Counted from the first letter of the stretch, positions 49,641 through 62,014 are shown. The stretch is 64,000 nucleotides of DNA from Isoetes taiwanensis (GCA_021234155.1 JAJEKV010000002.1:31797645-31861644), one strand, 5' to 3'. Made by a program: numbers and translations. Notes: generated by a model from the sequence alone, not told the origin.

Positions 49641-51062
49641 GACCAAGATAGTCATTTGGAACCAAGGCTAGACACAAACCCTTCAAGTATATGGGTGCAG
49701 AACTGGAGGAATTGGAAAAATACAATTACCTGGTATACGATGCACACCGTACATGCAAATGGTCCAAGGGAGCGGATGCCAGGTTTCAGTCAGCCATAGG
49801 AAGCTATTTCACCATGAAAAACTTTTGCAACAGGAGCAGAATAATTAATTGGGAGATCAAATGCTACCTGTTCAGCACAATGGTTGCGTCAACACGATTA
49901 TACAGATCAAAGGCACGAGGACCCCGTCTATCAGACAAGAAATGGGAGAAACAAGAAGGAATTTCTAGACAATGGCACAGACATTCAGAGTAAGCACGAA
50001 TACACCTTTAACAGTCATGGTATACGAGACATGCCAGAGACCAATGGAGATTAGAGCCTGGGAAAGGACCATTAGATACTTGCTGAGAGATAACATGGGT
50101 GGACATGTGGAGAAGCTATCTACAATTGCAATTCGGGCATTGGCTAAACTCCATATTACCACAGATAGCGGATGGTTCAGAGAAGTAGCAGTATGGACTA
50201 AAGAGATGGGGATAAATTTGAGCGACATACTAAATGAAGGAAAATGGAGTGAAGATTGGGTAGACAGAGCGACAAGGTCGTGGTTACAAAAGCACAGTGG
50301 CCTGAAAACACTTTGGCTGAGAGAAGTATTCAACTCGGACTAACAAATAGGACAACAAATGTATAGCTTATTTAATAGGGAAGGCAAGAAGGGATACCTT
50401 AGCAAGATTCAAGGATGGGCACCATGACCAAAAAATTAAGAGGGACAGATGGAGGAAACTGGAAAGGGAGAACCGAATTTGCGGAACCGTGACACCGAGG
50501 GGAATAGAGGACGAGAATCACATGCTCAATGAATGTACAACATACAAAGACATGAAACAAGTATAGATTTATAAGATGGGACAATCGACACACACCCTCA
50601 TGGCAAAAGAGGAGACAAACGCGGATCTAGTAGATACAATCAAGGAGATGGTAATTAGACACCGGAAGGTGCACAAAGAGAAAAGGCTTGTAATATGAAC
50701 TACTGTAAAAATGTGGAACATTAAAACCAAGAATGCACGCCTAAAAGTCGATGATAGCGACGTACTCTTGCATGGTCAAGATGCTAAGTATAAACGGGTG
50801 CCCGGATCAATATAAAATAAGATAAGCCCTCAAAAAGGGTTACAACAAATCAGCATGATGTGCTCGCAGCAATCCTCTGGGATAGCTCGCCATACTACAT
50901 CCGTCCGGTAGCCTCATAACACTAGGAACACTAATTGTATTCTATTCTATTTTATTCTATTCTAATCTGACCTGCATTATGTTGGTCATATGTACCATTA
51001 GAAAATGCATATGATGTTAAATTGTCTACCATAGTTGCCTATGTTAGAGAACTTTGTGATCG

Positions 51063-51200
51063 GCATTTTGCATTTCCATTTGTAATCTGTCAATCCCAGA
51101 GCAGCACTTCGTTTCTTCTATTTACATATGCATTTTGCATTTCCATTTGTAATCTGTCAATCCCGGAGCACAGCTTCGTTTCTTCTATTTACATATGCAT
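51063..51200 (+). repeat. Tandem duplication, period 67 bp
   Basis: GCATTTTGCATTTCCATTTG, then AATCTGTCAATCCC and CTTCGTTTCTTCTATTTACA, starts at 51063 and again at 51130, with only a few differences. It lies in the 3' flank of the ethylene receptor gene. Confidence 0.85.
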
Positions 51201-52198
51201 ATCGCTCAAATGAAGCACATTACATGGTCGTGCCTCTACTTCCTGCTAAACAAAATCCTTGTGGTAGTCTAAAATTAATAATCAAATACTAGAAACAGGT
51301 ACTGTAATCAAGGCAATATTTCTTTTTCTTTTACCAATATTGGGACATCTATATTAAGATTTACAAGCAAATTACAGAACAGCTTTAAGCAGAGCTTACC
51401 TATCCGTATATAGCTCTATGTCAAGATAGTTGCTTTTCACCAATTTACATGTGAACATTACTGCATCCTGGTACTTCCAAACACACAGGCACGATCCGCC
51501 ACATATGTATGTATTCCACATGTACATGATGATCCCAGGACTTTGTTCAGTAAATAAACATATTTTTTCTTCATTTGTATTTTGCCATGTTCTATTCACA
51601 AGCCGATACTGCTACTCTATTAACTGCCAGCATGATCCATTAAGTCCTCTAGACAAACTCCTATAAATAAATCTCAAATCTGATCTTATGTCAATTATAC
51701 TGAAAAAGAGCTTGTTCACCAGATCAGGTCAATAATTTGATCTGATCATCATCACCTGATGTAATCTGATCTGAGTGATGCTGTTGGTTTTCGTTTCTTC
51801 AATGACCCCTGTTTCTCAGATGGCACACTTAGAGAAATGACTTTGTGATATAACGGTGAATCATGAACATCCATTTAGCAACCATTTATTATATGAAGAC
51901 ACATTGTTTTTAGTCTAAAATGCTGCAAAAAAATGCCGTTGCTATGCTTCTGCACATATAGAACTCCCTCAATATGAATCATGTCCCTAACAATCTATAA
52001 CAAATATGCAAGCTTCTATTAAGACACATTTGAAATATTAAAACAACAAATGTCCTTATGAAATTCAGATTGAACTAGACAAACAAGTACTGCAATAGAA
52101 GCTACATGCATACCACTAATATAGACTAGTTTATGTCAGCTAGAAAATTCAGCCGTTTTAAATCCTCTAATGTTTCTGTTATTTTACATTCTGATTGC
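51201..52198 (-). other. 3' flank of the ethylene receptor gene
   Basis: AT-rich, no coding sequence seen. It should include the 3' UTR of the minus-strand receptor gene. A short TGATC-rich stretch (ATCTGATC repeats) occurs at 51675-51780. Confidence 0.4.
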
Positions 52199-54332
52199 TC
52201 ACCAACTAAGCCTGACAGTGAAAGTCACCGTTGAACCTTTCCCAGGACCCTCACTTTCAAGCCAAATATGCCCTTTCATCAAACTCACAAATCTGCAGCA
52301 AATATTATAAAGCATAAGTAGAATTTTGGGAAGACGCTTCTATTATATCTGAACTAGTTACCTTTTACAAATAGCCAAAGAGAGTCCAGTGCTACCACCA
52401 TGCGTCTTTGCATGTACAAATTTGTTGAATACGTCTGGCATATCATCTAAGCTCATTCCTATGCCTGTATCCTTTACCTAGAAATAATACTATACAGTTA
52501 TCCATAGAATCGAGTAAATACTACTCAAATCTCAAAGAACCAAACCTGAACTTTAAGATCAAACTCCTTGTTTTTGTCTGGCCTTCCCAGACTAACTATC
52601 ACAGTCACACCACCTTCTTCTGTAAATTTTATTGCATTCGCGACAACAAAGAAAATGGTTTGCAGAAGTCGTTTCTGGTCGCCAACAGCACATTCTGGGA
52701 TGCTTGATCCCCGAACCAAGCTAAGAGATAAGTTTCTCATGAGTACAACAGGTTTGAACAAATTAAGCACCTGCAAGGTAAAAGACATGAGATGTCTAAT
52801 AATTTATGAAGTTTACAAGGGCAGCAATTCAGCAGTATCTCTATATGCAATACAAGAATCTCTATATATAACACAAGCTGCTACCATATAATGAAAAATT
52901 TCTAAGAAAAGTTGCACTTGATATAAAGATAAGATCTCATACGTCTTCAAATGTTGACAGGATATTGAACTGACAATTATCAGGTTGAGCACTGCCCTCC
53001 TCAAGTTTAGATATATCCAAGACATCCTCAACAAACGTTAATAATAGTTTGCTGTCTTTCACAATCATTTCCACCATTGATCTTTGCTCTGCACTCAAGT
53101 CACTTGCCTGAAGAAGAAACGATGATGAAATAATACAATCAATTGGAGGTCTTATTTCATGGTTCATTAGTACAATAAAATTATTGCTTGCATGAAATGC
53201 AGTTTCAGCCTCATGCCTTGCACGGATTAACGCCTCATTTTGTTCTGCAAGGCAATCCGTGTCTTTTATGGTTTGCTCTAAGATTGCCGCATGAGAAAGG
53301 GCCATGGCAACCTGTCAACACATGGAGAAGAAGTCTTTAAAAAATGAAGTGATAAAACATACTACAAAAGCATACTACTGAAAATGTAATAGGCAAGTGA
53401 ATTACCTGCTCAGATACATTTTGTACCAGCTCCAATTGATAGGTATGCCATGATCGTGGAGGAGGCAATGTCAAAACCATTAGTGCATATTGCCGTTGGG
53501 GTTGGGATTGACATTGAGGTTGTGACGGATCCCCGGTTTCAATATTATGATGGTATATAAGAGGAACTCGGATTGCAGCTATCTCCCCAGTACAATATTT
53601 GCCTGATGAAGAACGAACCGAGGCTACAGGACTGCTGGAAGAAATAATTAAGGGGTGGTCACTTCTAAAAACTTCCTTCAGTGTTGGGTGATACCTAGAA
53701 ACTGTTGGTAAAGGAAGATCTATTTGCCTAAGGGAATGTTCAAAGTGTAAATCCAGTCCATGTTTACTTGGCATCCAGACAGTACAATCTTGTAAACCTA
53801 AGGCCTTTCCAAGCTCTACAAGTGTGGTCTCCAATATAGTATGCTTATCCAAAGTACTGCGGATTTCCTGAGTGAGCATCCTCACACATTGCCTACTTTC
53901 TTCTTCGTTCAAAATAAGTCCCATCTCCCTGTCAAGCTCAGCTGCTTTGGTTCTCAAAAAATGTTCTCTTGATCTGTGAGTTACTAAATCAGTGACTATC
54001 TCTGGAATGACATGGACAAGTACAAGAACTGTAAAACAAGACACTACTGCCGTGAGTATCTTGGAAACAGTGAGAATAAGAGACACTGTGGTGGAATGTG
54101 CATCAAAGGTCCATAGAGTTATAAAATGGGTGGAACCACAGAGGATAATAAAGGCCCCGAACAGAATCAGAACCCATCTGTAAGGAAACACAGCAGATTT
54201 CTTGACAAAATATACAAGTTCACATGGTATTGAAAAATACGCAAGAGCAATCAAGAAATCTGCCAAAAACTGATACTTCATCTGTGGATCATCTGCCGCC
54301 CATAATGGCTCTATGCAGTCACAGTTGTCCAT
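52199..54332 (-). CDS. ERS1: ERS-type ethylene receptor (subfamily 1, no receiver domain), five exons, intact
   Basis: This is an endoplasmic-reticulum ethylene receptor that represses ethylene responses through CTR1-type kinases until copper-bound ethylene inactivates it. Coding exons on the minus strand: 54332-53406, 53311-52943, 52770-52546, 52477-52362, 52292-52199. All have GT-AG borders and total 1731 nt, giving 576 residues. The start is MDNCDCIEP, with Cys4 and Cys6 for the disulfide dimer. Three membrane segments follow, with Pro36, Ile62, Cys65 and His69 at ETR1 numbering (copper and ethylene site). A GAF domain spans about residues 158-307. The histidine-kinase dimerisation helix has His360 in MNHEIRPP. 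The ATPase domain has ANAIKF (N box), DTGIGM (G1), FNKF (F box) and [10 protein letters not shown] (G2). It stops at LSW soon after, with no receiver, hence ERS rather than ETR. Oddities: TP after the His motif is PP, the first Asn of the N box is Phe, and a G2 glycine is Ser. Confidence 0.95.
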
Positions 54333-54375
54333 GCTGCCTACTAGAATCAAAACATCAGCTGAAGACTAACCTGTA
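54333..54375 (-). promoter_or_regulatory. Receptor leader with a two-codon upstream ORF and possible 5'-UTR splice acceptor
   Basis: On the minus strand a CATTACAG acceptor-like site (about 54372) is followed by leader sequence containing ATGTTTTGA (54355-54347). This is a Met-Phe-stop upstream ORF ending 14 bases before the receptor ATG. Ethylene receptor genes often carry a 5'-UTR intron, so the acceptor is plausible. The donor was not located. Confidence 0.4.
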
Positions 54376-56399
54376 ATGAGGACTCAAACAATCATCTTCT
54401 GAATTGTGTTAAATTCAATTGATAAAACCTATAGCTACCACTTACAGGGTATGAACTGGGCCAGAAGAAGGCCCAATAAAAAACCCTTTCGGCCGGAGAG
54501 GAGGGCAAGCTCAGAAGAGCGGGCTTTGTATGTTGTTTATTTTTCACAAGTCTCTGTACTTAAGAACTGTCGATTTTGCCCACACAGTTGGACGATTCAG
54601 ATTCATGTCTAAGCAAATTGAGGATATTCGATTCCACGTAAATGCTTTAATAAGAAACACACTATTGGCTCCAAAAGTCATTGTTGGTCATTTGTTTTTC
54701 CAAAACGCCAACGTAAATACAGTGCTTCTCAAGAGTCTAACGTAACTAGGCTATGGCTTCATAATTGAATCGTCTTGTTTAGAGCCAGCCTACAACCAAA
54801 ATACAAAATATATATTAGATTTTTAAAATCCACTAGAAACATGTGCCTCGCGTGGGCAGAGGAGGGTAGATGTAATTTATTTTGTAGGTGGACTACAATT
54901 GTTGTATACATGGAATAGAATCATATTGCGAAGCTAAGATTTGAAGTGTCTTTTGCATGTCTATTTAAGGCCAGGGTTTCTATTTTTTTTTTGTTCTCTG
55001 TAAATAGGCTATCGCCCTATTTTTAGGAGCTTTGTTGGGAATGTGGTCCTCTTGCGCTGAGGAGGCATACGGCTTGCAGTGAAGCGGCATTGCGGCAAAC
55101 AGAAGACGAACCCGAGCTTATGCCGCCTTGTGGAGTCAAACCCCAGTTTGGAAGGCGGATTTGGGGTTCCATACTACTCGGATTCTTATCCGAGTTTTTA
55201 TTTCGAATTTGAAGAGGCTAGACCACGGTGATTTTTTCGAATTTAAAGGGGCTAGGCTACGATGATTTGAAGGGGTTTATCCATCAAAGAAACATTCTTG
55301 AGTCACATTTGCTAAATTTTAGTTTTTTCAAATGCAAACAGGGGTTTCAGACTTATGAGCATGCATTGGAGTGGCAAGAAAGGAGAGATTTCGGATATTT
55401 AGAGGTATGTTCTTATCTGCTCCAGCAATGTAAATGGTGTGACATATTTCTGTTTTGAACTGTACTAAAGTGAATGGTCTGTCTGGTATGCGGTTCAAAT
55501 CCACCTTTATCCAGTCTACTCTCAGCCTTTTTGTACAAGGTCCTGTCAATAAGTGCTTTAACATATTCAGCTAGGTTAGTACTTATATCAGTGGCAGAAC
55601 TTATAAACATATGTATGCTCCATAAAGTTTGAACTGTTCCATGTCTCAATCAAAGATTCCAATGTTTCTACTGTTCCAAGTTCACTAAGAATGCTGCTCC
55701 ATTCTTACACTCTTTTCTTTTCCATTTCTTACCCACTCTTTGCCTTCATAAATTCATCCTTCAAATGTTGCTAAGTCAATTCGCCTTCATAAATGTTTGT
55801 ACATGGATGGAATAGAAGGATCCACTTAAAATTTTAACTAGATATGTCAAACTGTTTGTTTCTGAAACAGTCTTTCTTTGAAAGTGGATCGTGTGAAATT
55901 TTGCTGGCTGGGGAATTTGGTCTATCGAACACATTGTCATTCTCACTGATGTTAGTCTTTGGTTCATGGTTTTAAAGTTGTGCTCCTCTACTATGTATTA
56001 ATCCTCAGTTTAGAACTTGTAGAAATATTCTGCAGTATTTGTGGTTTAATAATTATCTAAGCATTATTATGCAGGAACTGTTATGCTGATTTCACACGAT
56101 GGTTGCTGAATCCACAGGATGGTTTCTAGATTAGCAACTTGAATGGACTTACTTGAATGGACTGTCTACCACTTGAATGGACCTGAATGTCAACAATTTG
56201 ACATATACCGTCCACAATGGAGCATGAATGGACTTCTAAGCTCCTCTCATCTATGACATGCAAATGCCCTTAAACCATAGGGTTTCTAAGTTTACAACAA
56301 TCTAACCGTTGGCGACTGTTACATCTAGTTGGGGTTAAAACCCTGAACTTACAGCATTTTAGAATATTCCAGAGATTATCACAATAACCATTAAAGATT
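54376..56399. other. Receptor upstream region and unassigned DNA, with one exon-like stretch
   Basis: 55228-55405 (plus) is an open, protein-like stretch (ILESHLLNFSFFKCKQGF, YEHALEWQERRDFGYLE) ending at a good donor (GAG/GTATGTT at 55406). It is preceded by a GC-richer segment at 55030-55170. It might be a first exon of an unidentified gene, but no continuation was found. The rest is featureless AT-rich DNA. Confidence 0.3.
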
Positions 56400-57490
56400 A
56401 TCATGATAATCTTCAGAATATTTTTTTCTTCCATGATAATCTTTAGAATATTCTTTTCTTCCATATTATATTTTTAGTTTAGAAAACGAGACAGAGGCAG
56501 TCAGACATTTGCTGCCATTTTAATAGAGTTTAATAGAGTTTTTGGCAGTCATTTGCTGCCATTTTAATACTCGTCTTATCTTAACCCTTGATCCATGGAA
56601 TATACCACAGAATATGCTAAATCCTACAACCCATGCAAAAACAAGATGGGCAAACCCCATTTTACACCTCAGCATATGGTTGTCAAAACCACAATAGAGG
56701 TCAATAGTAGATAAAAACACATAGAATAGAAGTCAATAGTAGATAAAAACACATAGAAATATGAACTAAACGGTTCTACCACAGCAGGAGTAAAACCGGC
56801 ATTTTGATGTGCCTTCAAATAAATAAACCTGATAAGCAGACCGATCTATCACAATAAGAAGATTGCAAATAAAACAACATGATTTGCTTGCCAGATCTCA
56901 CAGCAAGGTAATGCATGCCCTTGCATGCAATCATAAGAACCTGAAATCAAACTTTTTACTAGATGCATAGATATACTCCTTGCATGCAATCATAAGAACC
57001 TGAAATCAAACTTTTTACTAGATGCATGTTAACGCAACAGATTCGCAAGGCCATTAAGGACAAAACAAATAAGCAATGCAATTACCCACATAATGTGCAT
57101 TGCATGAAGCCTTGTTACGACTAAAATGTATAAAAGTGTGATGTATAGAGTAATTGTATTGTTCTACTATGTTTAGAGTTTGTAAGGGTATCTACCACCC
57201 GCATTTGTAAGGGCCATGGATGGGGGGTTGGGGGTTTGACATGTTTTCTTATTGGGTTTAGGAATAAGTTCATGTATAAGGATTAATGTATTTCAAAAGA
57301 TAGATTAAGGCTAGAGAGAGATAATTGCCTTACAATTACAAATAGAGAAAGAGCCCTCCTCTCGTAAAAGGGATTTCTTACTATACAAATACAGAAGAAA
57401 GAGCCCCAATTACAAAAAGGGATGGCTTCTAAAGTAATTTTTTTGAAATGTTGCCTCAAAGTAATTTTTTTGAAATGTTGACTTAATTCT
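56400..57490. repeat. Cluster of independent short tandem duplications
   Basis: Separate direct duplications occur here: GATAATCTT(C/T)AGAATATT with CTTCCAT (56400-56465), TTTGCTGCCATTTTAATA (56510-56568), GTCAATAGTAGATAAAAACA (56700-56755), a roughly 50-bp unit TTGCATGCAATCATAAGAAC with period 59 (56919-56968 and 56978-57027), and AAAGTAATTTTTTTGAAATG (57431-57480). Units and periods differ. Confidence 0.75.
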
Positions 57491-60400
57491 AAAGGTGCAA
57501 TTTATGCCATCTAATTTTATCTTACCAATTTTATCTTATCTAATCTAAACATATATAAATCATTCTCAAATTTTTCATTTTTGTTCGTCGTTCCCGTAAA
57601 TTTTTCTGCGCCGCAATCTATTTTTATATTTTGTTGACACGTCTTTATTGATAACACCTCGATGTCAGAATCAGTAGCGACATGCATTACCCGGGATGTC
57701 AGAACCTCGGTTTGCGGGGGCCTCAAGAAATCCAAGGTGGATAATTTTGATCCCAAGATTTGCCTATATAAGAAGCTTATGCCCACTGAATTGTGAATTT
57801 TGCTCAAATCGGTTCTCGCCCGCACGACGCCGCTTGATTGCTTCCGTGTAAGTCTATTCCAGCCGGGCTTGAGTCTACTTCGCTTGATTGCAACGCTTGA
57901 TTGCAATGTTTTACTTGAACCGCCCCTCGATCCTTTTAGACCCAAGCACAAACCCTTGGTATAGCCACGCAATAATGGGCTAAATACATTCTTTGCCTTT
58001 TGTAGAATCAAAACATGAACGTAACAAAGTGAGAAATCGATTTCAAAGATTGTAAACCGAGATAAAATGTTTGGAAACACCGAACCGTGATATAAGATGT
58101 AACAAACGCAGAGAAGGAATGCGGTAAAGTTAATCGACAAATCCTTACCATTTTGCTCATCATTACCATGCTTGCCGCCATCATTACCACCGACCGCATA
58201 AGCCGGGCGATTTGGATGGTGTGTCGTAATCAGGTGAGGGAAAGCCCGGGCTTATCAAGGCTCAAAAACTCTAGCTAAGCAAAGTCCGTAAAAGAAGCCC
58301 CAAACGGAAGTCCGTAGTTTTTAAGCGACATCCAAAATGGGCAACTGGCAAGAAATTCAGCAGCCTCAAGTCCCAAGAAGCTTTTTTCGAGTACGTGCCT
58401 ACTCGAGCCCAATAGAATGAAATATACCGCATGGGCACATAGGCTAAGGATCAAGATCGACAAACAAGGATTATACCTACTAGTTGCTGCCTATAATTAT
58501 AGAAATACGGGGTTAGAGATTGCATACCTTTTGCTCATACATTTGTATATTTCCTTTGCTCCCGCCAATCAAGAAAAATTATTCAATGTCCTCCTTGCTT
58601 GGAGAATAGGAACATCGCCTTTGCAGCCTTTCGGATTTTGCCGAGCTTGAATGTGAGGATTACCGTGTCGAAAAACAGAGAATCAATAGGAAAAGAGGGG
58701 TATGAAACGCCTAAGGCATGAAAACATATGAAAGGAGATGGATGATGGGCAAAAAAAAGGTCGGGAAGCTCAAGCTCCATGAAGTCAGCCGGATTGTGAA
58801 GAGCCCACGGGCCGAATCGAAGATTTGATCCTCCCAGGAGGAGCCCACAAGGCCGGAATCAAGAAAACGAAAAAAAAAAAAGGACGGGGCCGATCGATCG
58901 GATCGGAGGAGGAAAGGGCATCCGCCCAGGCGCAGAGGGTCGCAGGGGGTCGTGTAATGAGGGTAGAGGGTTTTGGGAGATTGATTAAGGGAAATGGTTT
59001 TGCATTAATTAGGGGGGAGGGCTTTGGGTAACCGGATTTATCTAATTAGCGGATGGAGTGGTCAATTTAGGGAAGGGGGTTTTGCAAATCCTCAATCATA
59101 AAATAATGATACCCGCCTTTTATCCTTTGAGATCCGGCAAAGAAGAATAAGGACACAAGAGATCAATCATGATAATTTGGCCTCAGAAAATTCAAATTCA
59201 TATTGCAGTGTGGAGCCCTATTCAATCCTAGCAAAACACAGCTTTTGAGGAATTTTAAGTTTTATAGTCCAATATGTGGGACCTTGGGGAGATTGATTTC
59301 AAGAAAAGGATAGGGTTTTGAATGGTCCTCGTGATTAATAAACCATTCCTTGGTCGTTACATCCGCACCGCAAGTGTACATGGGGACCGGGCGGAGGATG
59401 ATATCTACTTATCATTTCATTTTTCAGAGAACCTCTGCAAAAGGCCACTGGTCTTTTTATTTCCTCGTGAGCTTGCTACATTTGAACCATACACATAACA
59501 AGTTGCTAGCTAGCTAGATAGCTAGAAGCTCTATTTAGGCCATCTTTTCATTTAAGAACATAACATTTTGTCCAACTTTTTGTACATTAAATATGAATGT
59601 AAACACTTATGACCCTTTAAGGTGTTCTTTACTAAAAGATGGTCTCCTATATATGGGTGCATTTCACACTCCAAGATGGTGTTGATGGTTACCCTAGATA
59701 TGGTGTCATGGCCACATCCTAGCTGTTCGATGCTTCAATCTCTTGGAATCACCAATGTCTAGGATTTGACCACAACACGACATCCAGGTTAGATATATTA
59801 TCTTGGGCGGTTGGATAATTTATGATGATCTCATAGTTATAGGTGTATATGAATGATAGTGAACCTCGAGCCCTTAGAGTTAGAGGTGATATCCACATTT
59901 AGCCAATGATCTAGACTGCTTATGTTGAAAGGGTTCATGGTTGATAGCATGATTGTAGTATTCGGTATCAACCTCGTGGTACTGTTATAAGGCACCAAGC
60001 AAGCCCAAAGACATTTCTTGAACGCTCTGATATGAGATGCCAACCAAACCCAAAGGATATTTCTTTAATGCTTTTAATGCTTCTAAGTAGTTTATCTGTC
60101 TCGATCATGCCCCGTAAAACAATATAGAGATCTTAGTATTCTCATCGTGTGTAGGCCTACTTATCCAATTAATATTAGGGATTCATTTGTTATCCACATT
60201 GTGCACATTAACCTTATGATTTGAATTCTTCATGCGATTGAATAATTAGCCACATTAACTTGAAAAATTGAGTTATGATCGACATTAACCTTAGGAATTG
60301 AATTTTTATGAACATCAACCTTAGGAATTGAATTCTCCACAAATGAATAATTAGCTTAAATTTATTACTAGGTCCATTGAGTCTTGTTGGGAATTCTAGG

Positions 60401-60816
60401 TATTAGGACTTGATTTTACAGGTGTTCAATTCCACCTAATTTGGTAGTTAGAATTCATAACAATTTTATGATGGGTATTCAACCATGGTCGGAAGTAGTT
60501 AATGCACACCAAGTTATCCACATTGACCTTAGTTATCCGGATCAATTAGAATTTGACATTCATGGTGCTGCCTCATATCCTTGCAAATGAGAATTCCCCA
60601 ATAATTTGATAAAAACGCATATGGGTTATGTCATATTTGATTAAAACATATGCACATGGGGTATGTCACAATGTATCCTTGACCTAAATTGGGATGCAAG
60701 AAATTGACTTTGTTATTTTTATTAGCCATTTGTGCAAGAGACCGTGGCACGAATGTTGGTGGCAAAACTATGCCAAATGAAAAGAGATTTGATAAACAAT
60801 TTAAGTAATATTAAAC

Positions 60817-60817
<1 letters not shown>
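57491..60817. other. Unassigned DNA
   Basis: Contains a TATATAAGAAG element at about 57763 (plus), a 207-codon open frame on the minus strand (58140-57517) without recognisable motifs, a purine-rich GC block at 58860-59000 and a GCTAGCTAGCTAGATAGCTAG microsatellite-like stretch near 59506. None of these could be joined into a gene. Confidence 0.3.

Positions 60818-60849
<32 letters not shown>
60818..60849 (-). repeat. 32-base T run (possible poly(A) tail of a minus-strand insertion)
   Basis: An uninterrupted T run in AT-rich DNA. If it is a tail, the inserted sequence would lie to its right on the minus strand. No element could be recognised there, and the Helitron further right is on the plus strand. 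Confidence 0.5.
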
Positions 60850-60858
<9 letters not shown>

Positions 60859-61184
60859 GTGATTTGGGATGCTTCATCGCTTGAGATGCCTCTTTACCTT
60901 GATTGTCTTTTCATATCAGTTTTGATAGTTATCTCTATGCTCAATAGGAAATTTGTTTGCTTGCTAAGTTTGTTATCGTTTGAGGTAGGAGATTGGTATG
61001 TACCAAACTCATTTGTTTTGTGGTGTTGTGTTATAGCTTTGAGAATAAGCTTTTGCTAGTGTTGACGTGAGTTTGGAAGAAAGAAGATGAACAAGACAAT
61101 ATCAAGTAAGTATCTACCCCCCTCCATTGTTGTCTTGAGGCGTAAATAATTTATCTAAAATAGGACGTACGTAAAGAAAGCATC

Positions 61185-62014
61185 ATGGAGGATAATGATA
61201 GAATTGTAGAAGGGGATGTAGCTGAGAGATATAGAAAGAAAGCACGACATAGAGAGAGAGAGAGCGCTATGCAAATTTGACCGAGGGAGATAGGGAGAGG
61301 ATACGAGAAAGAACTAGAGAGCGTGCAAGGCAACGACGAGCTAAAATATTAGAAGAAAGAAGTGTACAACAAACAGCTACAGCTGTGGATCAGCAGAGTG
61401 GTACGATAAATTTGAATAGTTCTGCTGAAGAGTGTTACATAGATTTAGCTGAACATAATATAGAAAGAAGACGATGTAAGAGAAGAGAACATTATGCCAA
61501 CTTATCAGAAGAAGATAGCGAGAGCATACGTCAAAAAAAAAGAGAACACTATGCAAGCCTACCCGAGGAGGACAAGGACGTGATACGATATAGAAGGGTA
61601 GAACGCTACGCAAGTTTAACCCCGGTGGACAGGGATAGGATACGAGAGATGGAGAGAGAGCGTTATACAAAGCTTTCGGAGGACGATCGACTGAGAATGC
61701 GGCAAAGGGAGGTAGAGCACTATGCACAACTATCTGAGGATGATAGAGAGAATATACGGCAAAGAAACGTAGAACGATATGCAAGTTTGAATGATCAAGA
61801 TAGATTTAGAATGAGACAAAGGGCTAGAGAGCTGCTCAGATTTATCCCACTCTTATGCATATACCGCAGAGATGTAACATCCAAAATCAGAGATACCATA
61901 TCAACATCGCCAAACCAAACACAAATTCTAGGAAATGGTACTACGGGAGGGGTAGCATTAGAGGCTTCGCACATTGGCGATCTCGCGGCGCGACAAAATG
62001 AATGTCGCAATTAG
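61185..62014 (+). CDS. Helitron-associated ORF with six 19-residue repeats
   Basis: The main frame runs to TAG at 62012-62014. Six consecutive repeats of exactly 19 residues (61484-61825) follow the pattern (R/V)E(H/R)Y then Ala/Thr, x, Leu, then an acidic block and IRQ(R/K). The repeats lack gaps and are very Arg/Glu-rich. A seventh, earlier unit (RERYANLTEGDRERIRERT) sits at the upstream end. The likely ATG is at 61185, but a (AG)7 tract at 61251-61264 is one dinucleotide too long to keep the frame, so the present copy is split. The protein may bind nucleic acid or form long helices. Short peptide repeats of this kind occur near the N-terminus of some Helitron-encoded proteins (23 residues in the described STPR repeat). 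This one has a different length. Confidence 0.7.

Larger units (their letters stand above)
45560..50970 (+). mobile_element. Non-L1-type LINE with endonuclease, RT and pentanucleotide tail
   Basis: Plus-strand order: a leader with a duplicated roughly 175-bp unit, an ORF1-like charged region (46525-46875 and 47125-47539), an endonuclease (CLVETWE near 47620, VGDPNART at 47847-47870, RIVDYVI near 48107), an RT (48850-49640) and a long C-terminal domain (49640-50700). The end is a (TATTC)n-type tract at about 50937-50966 instead of poly(A). RT phrases such as FVDFKKAFDTVPREKL and GVKQGCLLSPTLFGIYID are closer in style to RTE/CR1/Jockey-like clades than to plant L1. Many frame breaks make it inactive. 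The exact 5' end is uncertain. Confidence 0.75.

Noticed and set aside
57517-58140. 207-codon open frame on the minus strand
   Set aside because: It is long but has no recognisable motif and unusual composition. It overlaps promoter-like sequence on the other strand and could not be tied to any gene or element.
60818-60849. Poly(A) tail of a minus-strand LINE beside the Helitron
   Set aside because: No LINE-like sequence or C/T-rich junction lies to its right and no target-site duplication is visible. It is kept only as a homopolymer run.
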